Shown here: positions 54,886 through 62,155 of the stretch, piece after piece | Numbering within the stretch: the first letter of the stretch is position 1 | Layout of the letters: every line of letters starts with the position of its first letter | Assembly (NCBI GenBank): GCA_910575665.1 | Contig: CAJTFB010000016.1 | Location: forward strand, 27,287-91,286 | Reading direction: 5' to 3' | DNA: 64,000 nucleotides | Origin: Eubacteriaceae bacterium | Lineage (GTDB): Bacteria > Bacillota > Clostridia > Lachnospirales > Lachnospiraceae | Translations under genes and position numbers: made by a program | The notes under the pieces: model-generated | Told to the model about the DNA's origin: nothing | The model's database searches: none | What the model saw: only the letters and a program-made list of their open reading frames with translations

Positions 54886-55440
54886 TTATTCGTTATTCTT
54901 AAAAAAATCATATATACTATTTAATCCCATAAGTGTGTTTTTGTCATTTATTGCAGGTCTTGTATTAGTGTTATGGCTATATACAACTTCATGAATGTTA
55001 CTGCAGTTCATATGATGTAAAAGCGTACATGCCGTACTGTATGCTTTGTCTATATGACCGTCACCACCCCCAACTAATATAACTGCTCCTTTCTTAGATT
55101 TTGCAATAGGTTCTTCATTCCTGAAAAATCTAGCGCAAAAATATGTTTGAAGTCTGCTCCCAACATCTAATAATTTTCCAGTCAACTCCGAAAAATAGAG
55201 CGGTGAAGCAATTAAAATGTTATCGCATTCCTGTATGTATTTATATATTTCCTGCATTTCATCATTTATTGAGCAGCCATTATTTTTCCAGCAGTTCCGA
55301 CAATCAAGGCAAGCCGAAATATTACATCTATATGCATCAACAATTTTATATTCATCTATCTTTTTTTCGGTAAATTTCTTAATAAGACTGTTTGTATCAC
55401 CATTTATTCTTGGAGAACCATTCAATATCAAAGTTTTCAT
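54886..55440 (-). CDS. Flavodoxin-like NAD(P)H-dependent FMN reductase
   Basis: A 184-residue flavoprotein of the NADPH-dependent FMN reductase/iron-sulfur flavoprotein type. The FMN phosphate loop is ILNGSPRINGDTNSLI at the N-terminus. A compact cysteine cluster CLDCRNCWKNNGC near residues 43-55 is characteristic of this subgroup, and ASPLYFSELTG follows. The chosen ATG at 55440 starts exactly at the fold; a longer reading adds 28 residues of unlikely sequence. The role is probably electron transfer or quinone/nitro reduction in an anaerobe. It is co-directional with the NUDIX and HAD genes, 43 bases upstream. Confidence 0.85.
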   Translation of the reverse strand: MKTLILNGSPRINGDTNSLIKKFTEKKIDEYKIVDAYRCNISACLDCRNCWKNNGCSINDEMQEIYKYIQECDNILIASPLYFSELTGKLLDVGSRLQTYFCARFFRNEEPIAKSKKGAVILVGGGDGHIDKAYSTACTLLHHMNCSNIHEVVYSHNTNTRPAINDKNTLMGLNSIYDFFKNNE

Positions 55441-55562
55441 AACAACCCCATTTCGGTTCTTGTAATAATCAGTTACAAATCTATTGTACCAAACCGCTAG
55501 CGCGGTGGCTAGCCCTAAGTACATAAAACCACTACTTTTTCATAAACTTATAAAATAAAAGT

Positions 55563-55632
55563 AGCAGTTTTTGAATTTATGATGTATTGTTAAGTTACCA
55601 CACCAAACAACTTCATAACTTCAAGAACTGCT
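55563..55632. repeat. Pair of 20-bp imperfect inverted repeats
   Basis: AGCAGTTTTTGAATTTATGA at 55563-55582 and its near complement TCATAACTTCAAGAACTGCT at 55613-55632 match in 18 of 20 positions with a 30-base spacer. They lie in the 344-base gap (55441-55784) between the FMN reductase and the RepA-like gene. The gap also holds a GCTAGCGCGGTGGCTAGC partial palindrome near 55495. The repeats could be an operator, part of an origin, or a remnant of an insertion-sequence end; no gene is evident. Confidence 0.5.
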
Positions 55633-55784
55633 ATGCTTATGTTACCATGGATTTTTAAACTTAACAACTACATATCTGAAAATTTTTACCGTCCACCGCC
55701 TTTTTTGAAATGTAACTGCTGTTTTTATCACATTTCAAAGGAGATTTTATTATACATCTATTCACCACTTTTGGGAATACCCGA

Positions 55785-56111
55785 TTATATTTTTGGTATG
55801 AGAATGTATATGCGATTTAGCTCCGCAAATCCCCTCTGCCTTACCCGCATAATTAGCCCTGCATTTTCCAGTTCGTTCAGGGAACGCTTAACTGTCATCT
55901 CACACCGGGAAAGTTCAGCGGCAAGCTGCCTGACAGGAAAATATACAAACAGGATTCCGTTCTCATCCTCCAGCTTTTTTGTGAGCATAGCAGCCAGCAT
56001 CTTACAGTACATCACCTTTGCCGTGCTACTAATCGGAAGTCCCGCCAGTGCTTTTGGGAATGGCATACAGGGCGGCAGCGGCGTGGCTGCTGTCATAAAT
56101 TCATATTCCAT
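55785..56111 (-). CDS. Helix-turn-helix protein resembling the N-terminus of replication initiator A
   Basis: A 108-residue protein. The segment MPFPKALAGLPISSTAKVMYCKMLAAMLTKKLEDENGILFVYFPVRQLAAELSRCEMTVKRSLNELENAGLIMRVRQ is a winged helix domain with the pattern I associate with RepA-type proteins of Firmicutes plasmids and integrative elements. Full-length RepA proteins have a long C-terminal part, absent here, so it is either a short regulator of the same family or a truncated initiator. GGGAG precedes the ATG. Position inside the inserted region supports a mobile-element origin. Confidence 0.65.
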   Translation of the reverse strand: MEYEFMTAATPLPPCMPFPKALAGLPISSTAKVMYCKMLAAMLTKKLEDENGILFVYFPVRQLAAELSRCEMTVKRSLNELENAGLIMRVRQRGFAELNRIYILIPKI

Positions 56112-56386
56112 TTTTTTATTTCTCCCTTCATTTTGTGTATTATTTTGGGGCTGTTTTGGGCAGAAACATTCAGGGCAGAGCCCGTTTTTTCATGCCGCTT
56201 TAAGCCCCTTACAATGCAGGCAGGGTAGAGTAATCCCTCTGCCCACATAACTGTTATTCATATTTTAGTACAGTCCAGCCGGTTCTTCCTGATGCCGTTC
56301 CTGCCCCCGGTTTCTCCGGCAGCGTTTTGTTCCCTCTGGTGCGCTCGCTGCGGCAGGGATTTTCATTCCTTTCACAGTTCATGGCA

Positions 56387-56470
56387 TCACTTCGTCTGGG
56401 GAGCATATCCCATCAGCCCAGTCATGCGATTGGCGTAATCCATCGATGAACTGTATCCATCATAGAACAT
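56387..56470 (-). CDS. Possible 27-residue small protein
   Basis: A short frame beginning MFYDGYSSSMDYANRMTGLM with GGGA upstream. No family is recognised, and a longer reading from 56578 adds hydrophobic sequence without a ribosome site. The surrounding gap (56112-56601) also contains a GGGCAGAG/CTCTGCCC hairpin at about 56171-56248 and nothing else clear. Confidence 0.25.
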   Translation of the reverse strand: MFYDGYSSSMDYANRMTGLMGYAPQTK

Positions 56471-56601
56471 TTTTGTTCCCATTCCCGTATATCCATAAAT
56501 CAGGAATGAACTGAAAAAATCAAAAAATTCCACGTTTGCGGAATGGTGTGGTATAATCAGTATGGCGGCGGGTAACAAGCCGCCGGAAAGGGGATAAAAC
56601 C

Positions 56602-57403
56602 ATGAAGCAGGGCATAACCATACAGGAGCGGCTCAAAGACTTACGAATAGAGCGGCATTTAAAACTGGAAGAACTTGCGGAGCTGAATTTCAAAGTCCGC
56701 CCTCGGCAGCTATGAAAATGATGTAAAAAAAGAAATCAGCCACAAATCCATCCTGAAGCTTGCAGAATTTTATGGTGTTTCCACGGATTACCTTTTATGC
56801 GCCACTGAAAACAGGAACCGCCCAGATGCCGGACTTACAGAACTGCATATCAATGATGACATGGCGGAGCTGTTAAAAAGCGGGCGCATCAACAACCGTC
56901 TGCTCTGTGAAATTGCCACGCATGAAAATTTCACTGCCCTTATGACAGATGCAGAAATATATGTGGACGGTATCGCCACCATGCGTTTTCAGGATATCAA
57001 TGCCTCCCTTGAGGCTGTGAGGGCAGAAATCCAGCAGAAATACCAGCCGGAGGAAGAAGATACAACATTGAAGGCATTGCAGGCTTCGCAGATACAGGAA
57101 GAAGATTATTTCTGCCATGTCACACATAAGGAGTGGGACGCAATTCTCCACGATATCCGGCTGGCGCATGAAGCTGATGCGGAGAGTGCGCCGGATGATT
57201 CCAGCACGCTGAAAATAATTGCAGATGTAGAAAAAGCCATGCGCTTTCCGGGGAACGCCCTTGATAAATTCTGTTATGTCATGTGTTCACAGCTTCAAAT
57301 CAGCTATGAAAAGCTGACCGAAAAAGAACGCACGGACTTGAAAAACATTATGAAAAAATCCGGTATCTACAAGGATTCGCCTTTAGGAAGCCGGAAACGG
57401 TGA
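56602..57403 (+). pseudogene. XRE-family helix-turn-helix regulator with frameshift
   Basis: The ATG at 56602 (after GGAAAGGGGAT) starts MKQGITIQERLKDLRIERHL and reaches the first half of a helix-turn-helix, then stops at KVRPRQL. The second half of the motif is in the next frame (SKSALGSYENDVKKEISHKSILKLAEFYGVSTDYLLCATENRN) and continues to 57403 with about 180 more residues of unknown function. A small deletion of two or five bases near 56690 explains the break. The regulator would have bound DNA of the element; the downstream tail is intact. Confidence 0.8.
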
Positions 57404-57496
57404 CAAGGAAATGCCGCTGTCTGGATTTTGTCCATGCAGCGGCATTTTGGTGGTACTTATAAAGTTTTCAAATGACAGATTGAATTGATAGTACTG

Positions 57497-57586
57497 TCAA
57501 AGCAGCTCTAAAGCTCTTTTATACAGTGGGTCTAAATCACAGCCAGATGCAGCGAATTTCTCCATAATCGTTTTTAATTCTTCCAT
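57497..57586 (-). CDS. Possible 29-residue small protein
   Basis: Reads MEELKTIMEKFAASGCDLDP and on to YKRALELL, with AAAGGAG seven bases before the ATG. The good ribosome site and amphipathic composition favour a real short gene or leader, but there is no family match. It lies upstream of the GNAT gene, on the same strand. Confidence 0.4.
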   Translation of the reverse strand: MEELKTIMEKFAASGCDLDPLYKRALELL

Positions 57587-57645
57587 GATGATGCTCCTTT
57601 CAAATTAACCAGTGTCTGTTTTCCTGTTTCACAAATATGAAATTG

Positions 57646-58086
57646 TCAACCTAAATGTTTTCCCATCATAACCAGATTATTTGCTTTATAATAACCGAGT
57701 TTTTCGTAAAAGTGCATATGATGCAGATCATTAACGCTAATCAATTCAATATGTTCTGCTCCATTAGCAGTGACTTCATTTTGAATTGTTGTCATGAGTT
57801 CACTTCCATATCCTTTATTATGACAGTCTGCAAATATCACAATTTCCTCAATGAAAAAAGCCATTAAATCGTCAAACTCCTTATAATAGCCCATCAAAAA
57901 CCCTACCAAACTCTGATTATCATATTGAAGATAACATAAGGAACCTTCCATTGTCATTACTTGATGAATTCGCTTATATGCCTTTTCGTAAGACCAACAG
58001 CCATTTTCAACATTGTTATAATATTCAATATATTTTTTTATCACGCTGTCCATGTTATCATCATTCATTTTTACATATTCTATCAT
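57646..58086 (-). CDS. GNAT-family N-acetyltransferase
   Basis: A 146-residue GNAT. The acetyl-CoA loop appears as IEEIVIFADCHNKGYGSELMTTIQ (the Q/R-x-x-G-x-G/A pattern is CHNKGYGSEL) followed by FYEKLGYYKANNLVMMGK, the usual C-terminal strand. The substrate is unknown; small amines, aminoglycosides or protein N-termini are typical. GGAGG precedes the ATG at 58086. It is one of several small enzymes carried by the element, downstream of a deaminase gene on the same strand. Confidence 0.85.
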   Translation of the reverse strand: MIEYVKMNDDNMDSVIKKYIEYYNNVENGCWSYEKAYKRIHQVMTMEGSLCYLQYDNQSLVGFLMGYYKEFDDLMAFFIEEIVIFADCHNKGYGSELMTTIQNEVTANGAEHIELISVNDLHHMHFYEKLGYYKANNLVMMGKHLG

Positions 58087-58138
58087 AATCCGATTCCTCC
58101 ACAAATACGATTTTACACTTCAAAAAACGGGCATTCGT

Positions 58139-58531
58139 TTATATCCACCACTTAGGAGTAAGTTCACCAAGAGCAACTACTTCCTCTGCTTCAAAATCCA
58201 TCAGTATTTCAATTTTCTGATAACTATTGGGCATAAGCTGAACCATCAATTCCCGACAAGCACCGCATGGAACACCGGTTTTCCCATTTGGCATGATTGC
58301 AAGCACTTTTTTTATTTCCTGTTCTCCATTTGTTATCATATTAAAAATCGCATTTCTTTCAGCACATATTCCCAATGTAGCGCAGGTATCCACACAAACA
58401 CCCACGTATATTTTTTCTGATGATGATAGTATTGCAGCAGCAACCCCTCCCGCATCCACATAATCAGATATTTGCCGTCCGTTCTGTACTGCTTTTGCCG
58501 CCTGAAACATTTCTTTCCATATCTGTTCCAT
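58139..58531 (-). CDS. Cytidine deaminase family protein (blasticidin-S deaminase-like)
   Basis: A 130-residue zinc deaminase. The catalytic motif is CAERNA with Cys56 and Glu58, and the second zinc pair is PCGACREL with Cys89 and Cys92, exactly the CDA pattern. Both cytidine deaminase and blasticidin S deaminase have this size; VPCGACRELMVQL and the SDYVDAGGVAAAI start resemble the latter subgroup. It deaminates a cytosine-based nucleoside or antibiotic. Upstream of a GNAT gene and downstream of another on the same strand; all are cargo of the inserted region. Confidence 0.85.
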   Translation of the reverse strand: MEQIWKEMFQAAKAVQNGRQISDYVDAGGVAAAILSSSEKIYVGVCVDTCATLGICAERNAIFNMITNGEQEIKKVLAIMPNGKTGVPCGACRELMVQLMPNSYQKIEILMDFEAEEVVALGELTPKWWI

Positions 58532-58596
58532 ATAATTTCCTCCATTTTTTCAAAAAATCCCGATTTTACACTTTCGGAAACTGGAAATTTGTTTTA

Positions 58597-59103
58597 TCAT
58601 TCAAGTGTTTTTCCATAATATTCCACATTAATCACCGTCCCATCCGGGTAATATTCCTTACCGGTTTTAATAAATTCAGTAAATCCATAGTGGGTGTATA
58701 TATCTTTGTTTTTCTCTTCGACAGGCTCTACGCCAAGGGTAGCTTTTGTAAATCCCTTGTGCCGCAAATCGTCAATCATAAAATGAAATAATTTTGAAAA
58801 ATATCCTTTTCCCTGAAACCTGTCAATCGTTCGGAATGCAGACAAGTATACTGTATGACCGTCAACTAAACCAGCACTGTTTTGCACGACCTTGGGATGA
58901 AGCATCGCAGTAGCTTCACAAATAATGTTTCCCTCAAGTATCCCATAGTAAGGAATGATATAACCCTGTTTATATTTTTCTATGTTCTGTTTTTTCCAAA
59001 TAATCCAATTCTCTTTGTCTTTCCCACTTTGGGCAATTTCATACTCCCATTTTATGTTCATTTCTTGGAGAGAAGCTATCTTACATATAAGAAATTCTGC
59101 CAT
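58597..59103 (-). CDS. GNAT-family N-acetyltransferase
   Basis: A 168-residue GNAT with TVYLSAFRTIDRFQGKGYFSKLFHFMIDDLRHKG (the CoA loop RFQGKGYFS), followed by LGVEPVEEKNKDIYTHYGFTEF, the usual end of the fold. The N-terminal half is specific and unrecognised. The substrate cannot be told. It is co-directional with the cytidine deaminase and the other GNAT gene. A 170-base gap follows upstream to the SymE-like gene, without clear features. Confidence 0.82.
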   Translation of the reverse strand: MAEFLICKIASLQEMNIKWEYEIAQSGKDKENWIIWKKQNIEKYKQGYIIPYYGILEGNIICEATAMLHPKVVQNSAGLVDGHTVYLSAFRTIDRFQGKGYFSKLFHFMIDDLRHKGFTKATLGVEPVEEKNKDIYTHYGFTEFIKTGKEYYPDGTVINVEYYGKTLE

Positions 59104-59272
59104 TTATTTTTACTCCATTTCAAATCCCGATTTTTCATTGGCTCTATTATATTACAATATCTTTCCAGATGGAATAAGCTTTCACTAAAATTTTCCACAA
59201 AATATCAATATCTGTCGATTACCCCGTTCCAGTATCCGCTTCCGGCTCGTCCTTGGTGATGACAAGCCGCCC

Positions 59273-59410
59273 CTACTGGCAGTCCACTGTAATTTTATCC
59301 CCTATGTTAAACCCTGCCCGTTCCAGCCATCTGCCCTGCAAAAGAATCTGCGGCGGTGCTTCTTTAAAAGCACCCCGTCCTTTATAAACTGTCATTCTGC
59401 GTTCTTCCAT
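59273..59410 (-). CDS. SymE-like small protein
   Basis: A 45-residue protein ending QILLQGRWLERAGFNIGDKI, the characteristic core of SymE-type toxins (an AbrB-like fold: hydrophobic strand, GRWLExAGF, IGDK). E. coli SymE is an SOS-induced RNA-cleaving toxin; short Firmicutes versions on mobile elements are often called SymE family but are not tested. It begins MEERRMTVYKGRGAFKEAPP. It lies beside another tiny gene upstream (59446-59580) in a minus-strand group. It was too short to be obvious but reads convincingly. Confidence 0.7.
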   Translation of the reverse strand: MEERRMTVYKGRGAFKEAPPQILLQGRWLERAGFNIGDKITVDCQ

Positions 59411-59445
59411 CTATCCTCCCTGTCCGTGGCTTCTCTACACACAAT

Positions 59446-59580
59446 CTAAAACACTTTCCCGCTCTCTGTCCTGACAGCAATCAGGCTGTTCTGCTCGTCT
59501 GCGTTGATATCTGCAATCCCCATTCCCTCGCTGTCATTCAGTAAATCGAAAAGTCTGTCCCTGAAACAGTTTAAATCCAT
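59446..59580 (-). CDS. Small conserved-type protein of mobile element
   Basis: A 44-residue protein MDLNCFRDRLFDLLNDSEGM continuing to SLIAVRTESGKVF, preceded by GGGAGGAATAACAG, a strong ribosome site. The C-terminal strand pattern resembles a small beta-hairpin seen in element-encoded proteins, but no family is recognised. It is followed by the SymE-like gene, so they may act as a pair; toxin/antitoxin is only a guess. Confidence 0.55.
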   Translation of the reverse strand: MDLNCFRDRLFDLLNDSEGMGIADINADEQNSLIAVRTESGKVF

Positions 59581-59721
59581 TCTGTTATTCCTCCCGTTTA
59601 TATTTTATAGTCTACTAGCTCATATTATATATCCTTTTAGAAGCTATTGCAATCCCTATGTTTGATATAGTCTAAAAGTGAACAAAATAAATGCTAACAG
59701 CTTATGAAACAGGGAGGAAAG

Positions 59722-60045
59722 ATGGACGAAAAAGGATTAGGCAAACGTATCAACATGACAAGGAAAGAGCGTGGATATACGGCTGACAGGCTTTCCGAAT
59801 TATGCAGTATCAACGCAACATACCTGCGGCAGATTGAAGGCGGGACAAAAGTTCCCAGTCTGCCCGTATTTATAAATATCTGCAATGCCCTGAAAATCTC
59901 TCCTGATTATCTGCTCCGTGATTCCCTTACGGATAATGATGTCAGTAGAATCAGGGAACTGACAGAGCTGTGGGAGAATACACCACCCAGCCAGCAGGAA
60001 ATAGCCGCTGCCATGATACAGGCAGTATTGGAACGTAAAAAGTAA
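59722..60045 (+). CDS. XRE-family transcriptional regulator
   Basis: A 107-residue protein with an N-terminal helix-turn-helix: LGKRINMTRKERGYTADRLSELCSINATYLRQIEGGTKVPSLPVFINICNALKISPDYLL (residues 6-65). It resembles SinR/Cro/CI-type regulators of mobile elements. GGGAGGAAAG precedes the ATG at 59722. It is divergent from the SymE-like genes and ends at a clear terminator, so it may regulate them. The C-terminal part (residues 70-107) is helical. Confidence 0.88.
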   Translation: MDEKGLGKRINMTRKERGYTADRLSELCSINATYLRQIEGGTKVPSLPVFINICNALKISPDYLLRDSLTDNDVSRIRELTELWENTPPSQQEIAAAMIQAVLERKK

Positions 60046-60049
60046 TAGA

Positions 60050-60080
60050 AAAACCAGCCGTTTCTCGGCTGGCTGTTTTT
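60050..60080 (+). terminator. Rho-independent terminator between convergent XRE genes
   Basis: CCAGCCG, a five-base loop and CGGCTGG are followed by CTGTTTTT on the plus strand; the complementary strand has a matching A/T flank, so it may work both ways. It follows the stop of the plus-strand XRE gene within five bases. Confidence 0.85.
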
Positions 60081-60127
60081 CCGACAACTTCAAACAGAAA
60101 GTATAATAACTGCTCACAAGTTTATGT

Positions 60128-60391
60128 TTAATCCTGTTTTTTATTATTCTTTCTGTTATTTTTTCCATCTTCTGTGACGGAAGGCTCGTCACTGGCTAAC
60201 TCAATCACATCCAGGATGCCGCAGTCCAGTGTTTCACAAATGCGAACTAATGTATCCATGCTGATATTTTTCCCTTCCTTACCCATGTTGGCAATCATGT
60301 TTGTAGTCAGACCAGCGGCAAGCCTTAAATCCTCTTTTCTCATGTTTCGCTCCACTAGTGTATGCCAGAGCGGTTTGTAGCTGATGTGCAT
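60128..60391 (-). CDS. XRE/Cro-CI-type helix-turn-helix protein
   Basis: An 87-residue protein with the Cro/CI helix-turn-helix KPLWHTLVERNMRKEDLRLAAGLTTNMIANMGKEGKNISMDTLVRICETLDCGILDVIEL, a common small regulator form. The chosen ATG at 60391 follows AGGGA; a longer reading adds eight residues. The C-terminus is very Asn/Lys-rich (KNNRKNNKKQD). It lies near the right boundary of the inserted region and converges with another XRE gene. The target is unknown. Confidence 0.85.
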   Translation of the reverse strand: MHISYKPLWHTLVERNMRKEDLRLAAGLTTNMIANMGKEGKNISMDTLVRICETLDCGILDVIELASDEPSVTEDGKNNRKNNKKQD

Positions 60392-60473
60392 ATTTGTTTC
60401 CCTGCCTTTCTCCACTGTCGGAATATTTTTTAATAAGCCTTAAAACTTGGCTTTTATTATAACATCATTCTTG

Positions 60474-62138
60474 TTATTTCACAAATATTTCTTGACTTAG
60501 CCGTTTCCGTCTGGACTGTGCTTTTCCTTTCTGATTTTTTACATTTAATTCGCCATTACATGGCTGATACATGGTGGAAGTATTCACCGCTGCACCGTTC
60601 ACAGTAGGTTTGGTGGCAGGAGCGGTTGTCAGTTTCCAGCCGGTAAAATACTTACCACTTCCGGTCTGATCCGCTGCCTGCGGAAAGGCGATGGTACCAG
60701 TCTGCTTATAGGTATAGTCTGCGCTTTGGCTGCCGCTTACTGCGCCAGAAAAAGTGATGGTATACTTGTTCACCGTCCAGTGCGCATAGAGGGTATGGTT
60801 CCCTGCTGTGCTTACTTTAGTGGTACTCGTGACCTTTGCTCCACCGCTTGCCGCTGTGTACCAGCCATCAAAGGTGTAACCCGTCCGGGTGACAGTCGCC
60901 AATGTCCCATAGGTGCTGTCGTAGGTCACAAACTGGCTTGTCTTAGATGGTGTATCTCCGCCATTCTCATCGAAAGTAACTGTGTACTTGTTCGCCGTCC
61001 AGTGCGCATAGAGGGTACGGTCTCCTGTTGTACTTACCTTAGTGGTACTCGTCACCTTTGTTCCACCGCTTGCCGCTGTGTACCAGCCATCAAAGGTGTA
61101 ACCCGTCCGGGTGACAGTCGCCAATGTCCCATAGGTGCTGTCGTAGGTCACAGACTGGCTTGCCTTAGATGGTGTATCTCCGCCATTCTCATCGAAAGTA
61201 ACCGTGTACTTGTTCGCCGTCCAGTGCGCATAGAGAGTACTTCCCGCAGACGTAGCCACAATAGTGTTACTCGTTACTTGTGTTCCACCATCCTTCGCTG
61301 TGTACCAGCCATCAAAGGTGTAACCCGTCCGGGCCGCCGGCGTCGGCAGATTGCCATATGTGCTGTAATAGGTCACGGTTTTGCTCGCCGTATCAACAGA
61401 ACCACCGTTGGCATCGAAAGAAATCGATTTGGTATCGTGCGTATCATCGTAGGTAATACCGGTCAGTTTACAGTGGTAAGTGGGTGCGGGTTGATACGCA
61501 CCCACCTTTCGGTTTCCGCAGAAAAATACAAAATTCTCCGTCTTTGTCACATCCGATGAAGTATGGTTTTCGTAGGTAACAGAATGCGTTGCCGTGCCGT
61601 TTTCTGATGGATCAGATGACCCACTATAGATACGCAATACCGTATTTGCTCCATAATCTGCATTTTGATCGTTATTAAATGTGGCGGGAACACCACCTTT
61701 GAGAAGTTCCGCAAAAATGCCCGCCTTAGAACCTGTACTCGCCGACAAATCAAGATAAAAACTCATTTGAAACTTTCTGGTAGTATACGCCGGGACTGTC
61801 ACAGATACAGAAAAAGGGACATATGCCATCATACATCTCTGCGTAGCCGGCTTATTTGGCGTTGAAAAGGTAAGTTCATTAGATGTTGCGGACAGGCTTT
61901 GTTTTTCCCCGTAACTGCCGAAGTCGTTCGGATTATCTGTATTGCCGCCACCATAGTAATATCTTGCCGCCGATGTATCCACTGTGATGGCAGCGTCAGA
62001 ATACGTACTCGCCGCCAGCGCAGGGTGTGGAACGGGCTGTATACCCAGTATCAGTGCAGCGCACAAGAACAGGGACAAAAACTTCTTCCAACGGTTCTTC
62101 ATGCTCTTGTGATTGTTCTTATTTTTATCATAATTCAT
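60474..62138 (-). CDS. InlB B-repeat surface protein with foreign C-terminal tail
   Basis: A 554-residue secreted protein. It begins [20 protein letters not shown] followed by the signal peptide [15 protein letters not shown]...ALAAS. After a beta-rich N-terminal domain come three InlB/Listeria-Bacteroides-type repeats of about 74 residues ([19 protein letters not shown]...[14 protein letters not shown]). After Tyr-Gln-Pro (base 60561) the sequence changes abruptly to a Lys/Arg-rich tail ([20 protein letters not shown]) that does not resemble a surface domain. The normal continuation appears at 50722 and below, so the gene seems cut by the insertion. GGGGGAC precedes the ATG. Confidence 0.78.
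   Translation of the reverse strand: MNYDKNKNNHKSMKNRWKKFLSLFLCAALILGIQPVPHPALAASTYSDAAITVDTSAARYYYGGGNTDNPNDFGSYGEKQSLSATSNELTFSTPNKPATQRCMMAYVPFSVSVTVPAYTTRKFQMSFYLDLSASTGSKAGIFAELLKGGVPATFNNDQNADYGANTVLRIYSGSSDPSENGTATHSVTYENHTSSDVTKTENFVFFCGNRKVGAYQPAPTYHCKLTGITYDDTHDTKSISFDANGGSVDTASKTVTYYSTYGNLPTPAARTGYTFDGWYTAKDGGTQVTSNTIVATSAGSTLYAHWTANKYTVTFDENGGDTPSKASQSVTYDSTYGTLATVTRTGYTFDGWYTAASGGTKVTSTTKVSTTGDRTLYAHWTANKYTVTFDENGGDTPSKTSQFVTYDSTYGTLATVTRTGYTFDGWYTAASGGAKVTSTTKVSTAGNHTLYAHWTVNKYTITFSGAVSGSQSADYTYKQTGTIAFPQAADQTGSGKYFTGWKLTTAPATKPTVNGAAVNTSTMYQPCNGELNVKNQKGKAQSRRKRLSQEIFVK
60775..61430. repeat. Three tandem 222-bp coding repeats
   Basis: The sequence GTCCAGTGCGCATAGAG recurs at 60775, 60997 and 61219, exactly 222 bases (74 codons) apart. 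The first two units are nearly identical in DNA; the third is more divergent. They encode InlB B-repeats. High DNA identity makes gain or loss of units by recombination likely. Confidence 0.85.
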
Positions 62139-62155
62139 GCTCTTGTCCCCCTTTC

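Larger units (their letters stand above)
50723..60560. mobile_element. Inferred 9.8-kb decayed insertion that splits a surface-protein gene
   Basis: Joining base 60561 (Pro codon of Tyr-Gln-Pro) to base 50722 (Gly codon of Gly-Asp-Asn-Thr) restores a continuous reading frame between two surface-protein fragments. Everything between is different in kind: small regulators, RepA-like helix-turn-helix, a KilA-N pseudogene, a SymE-like protein and metabolic cargo. No integrase, relaxase, terminal inverted repeat or clear target duplication was found, so the element is probably decayed, or its boundaries differ by some bases from those given. Confidence 0.5.

Noticed and set aside
56861..57403. Intact 180-residue protein starting inside the XRE pseudogene
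   Set aside because: The frame extends upstream to the second half of the helix-turn-helix (from about 56692), so the ATG at 56861 is internal to a frameshifted gene.
60775..61430. Tandem repeats considered as a CRISPR array
   Set aside because: Units are 222 bases, contiguous and in frame as protein repeats; no spacers.
60726..61559. Plus-strand open frame with repeated Cys/Arg motifs
   Set aside because: The repetition is only the antisense of the three 222-bp InlB repeats.
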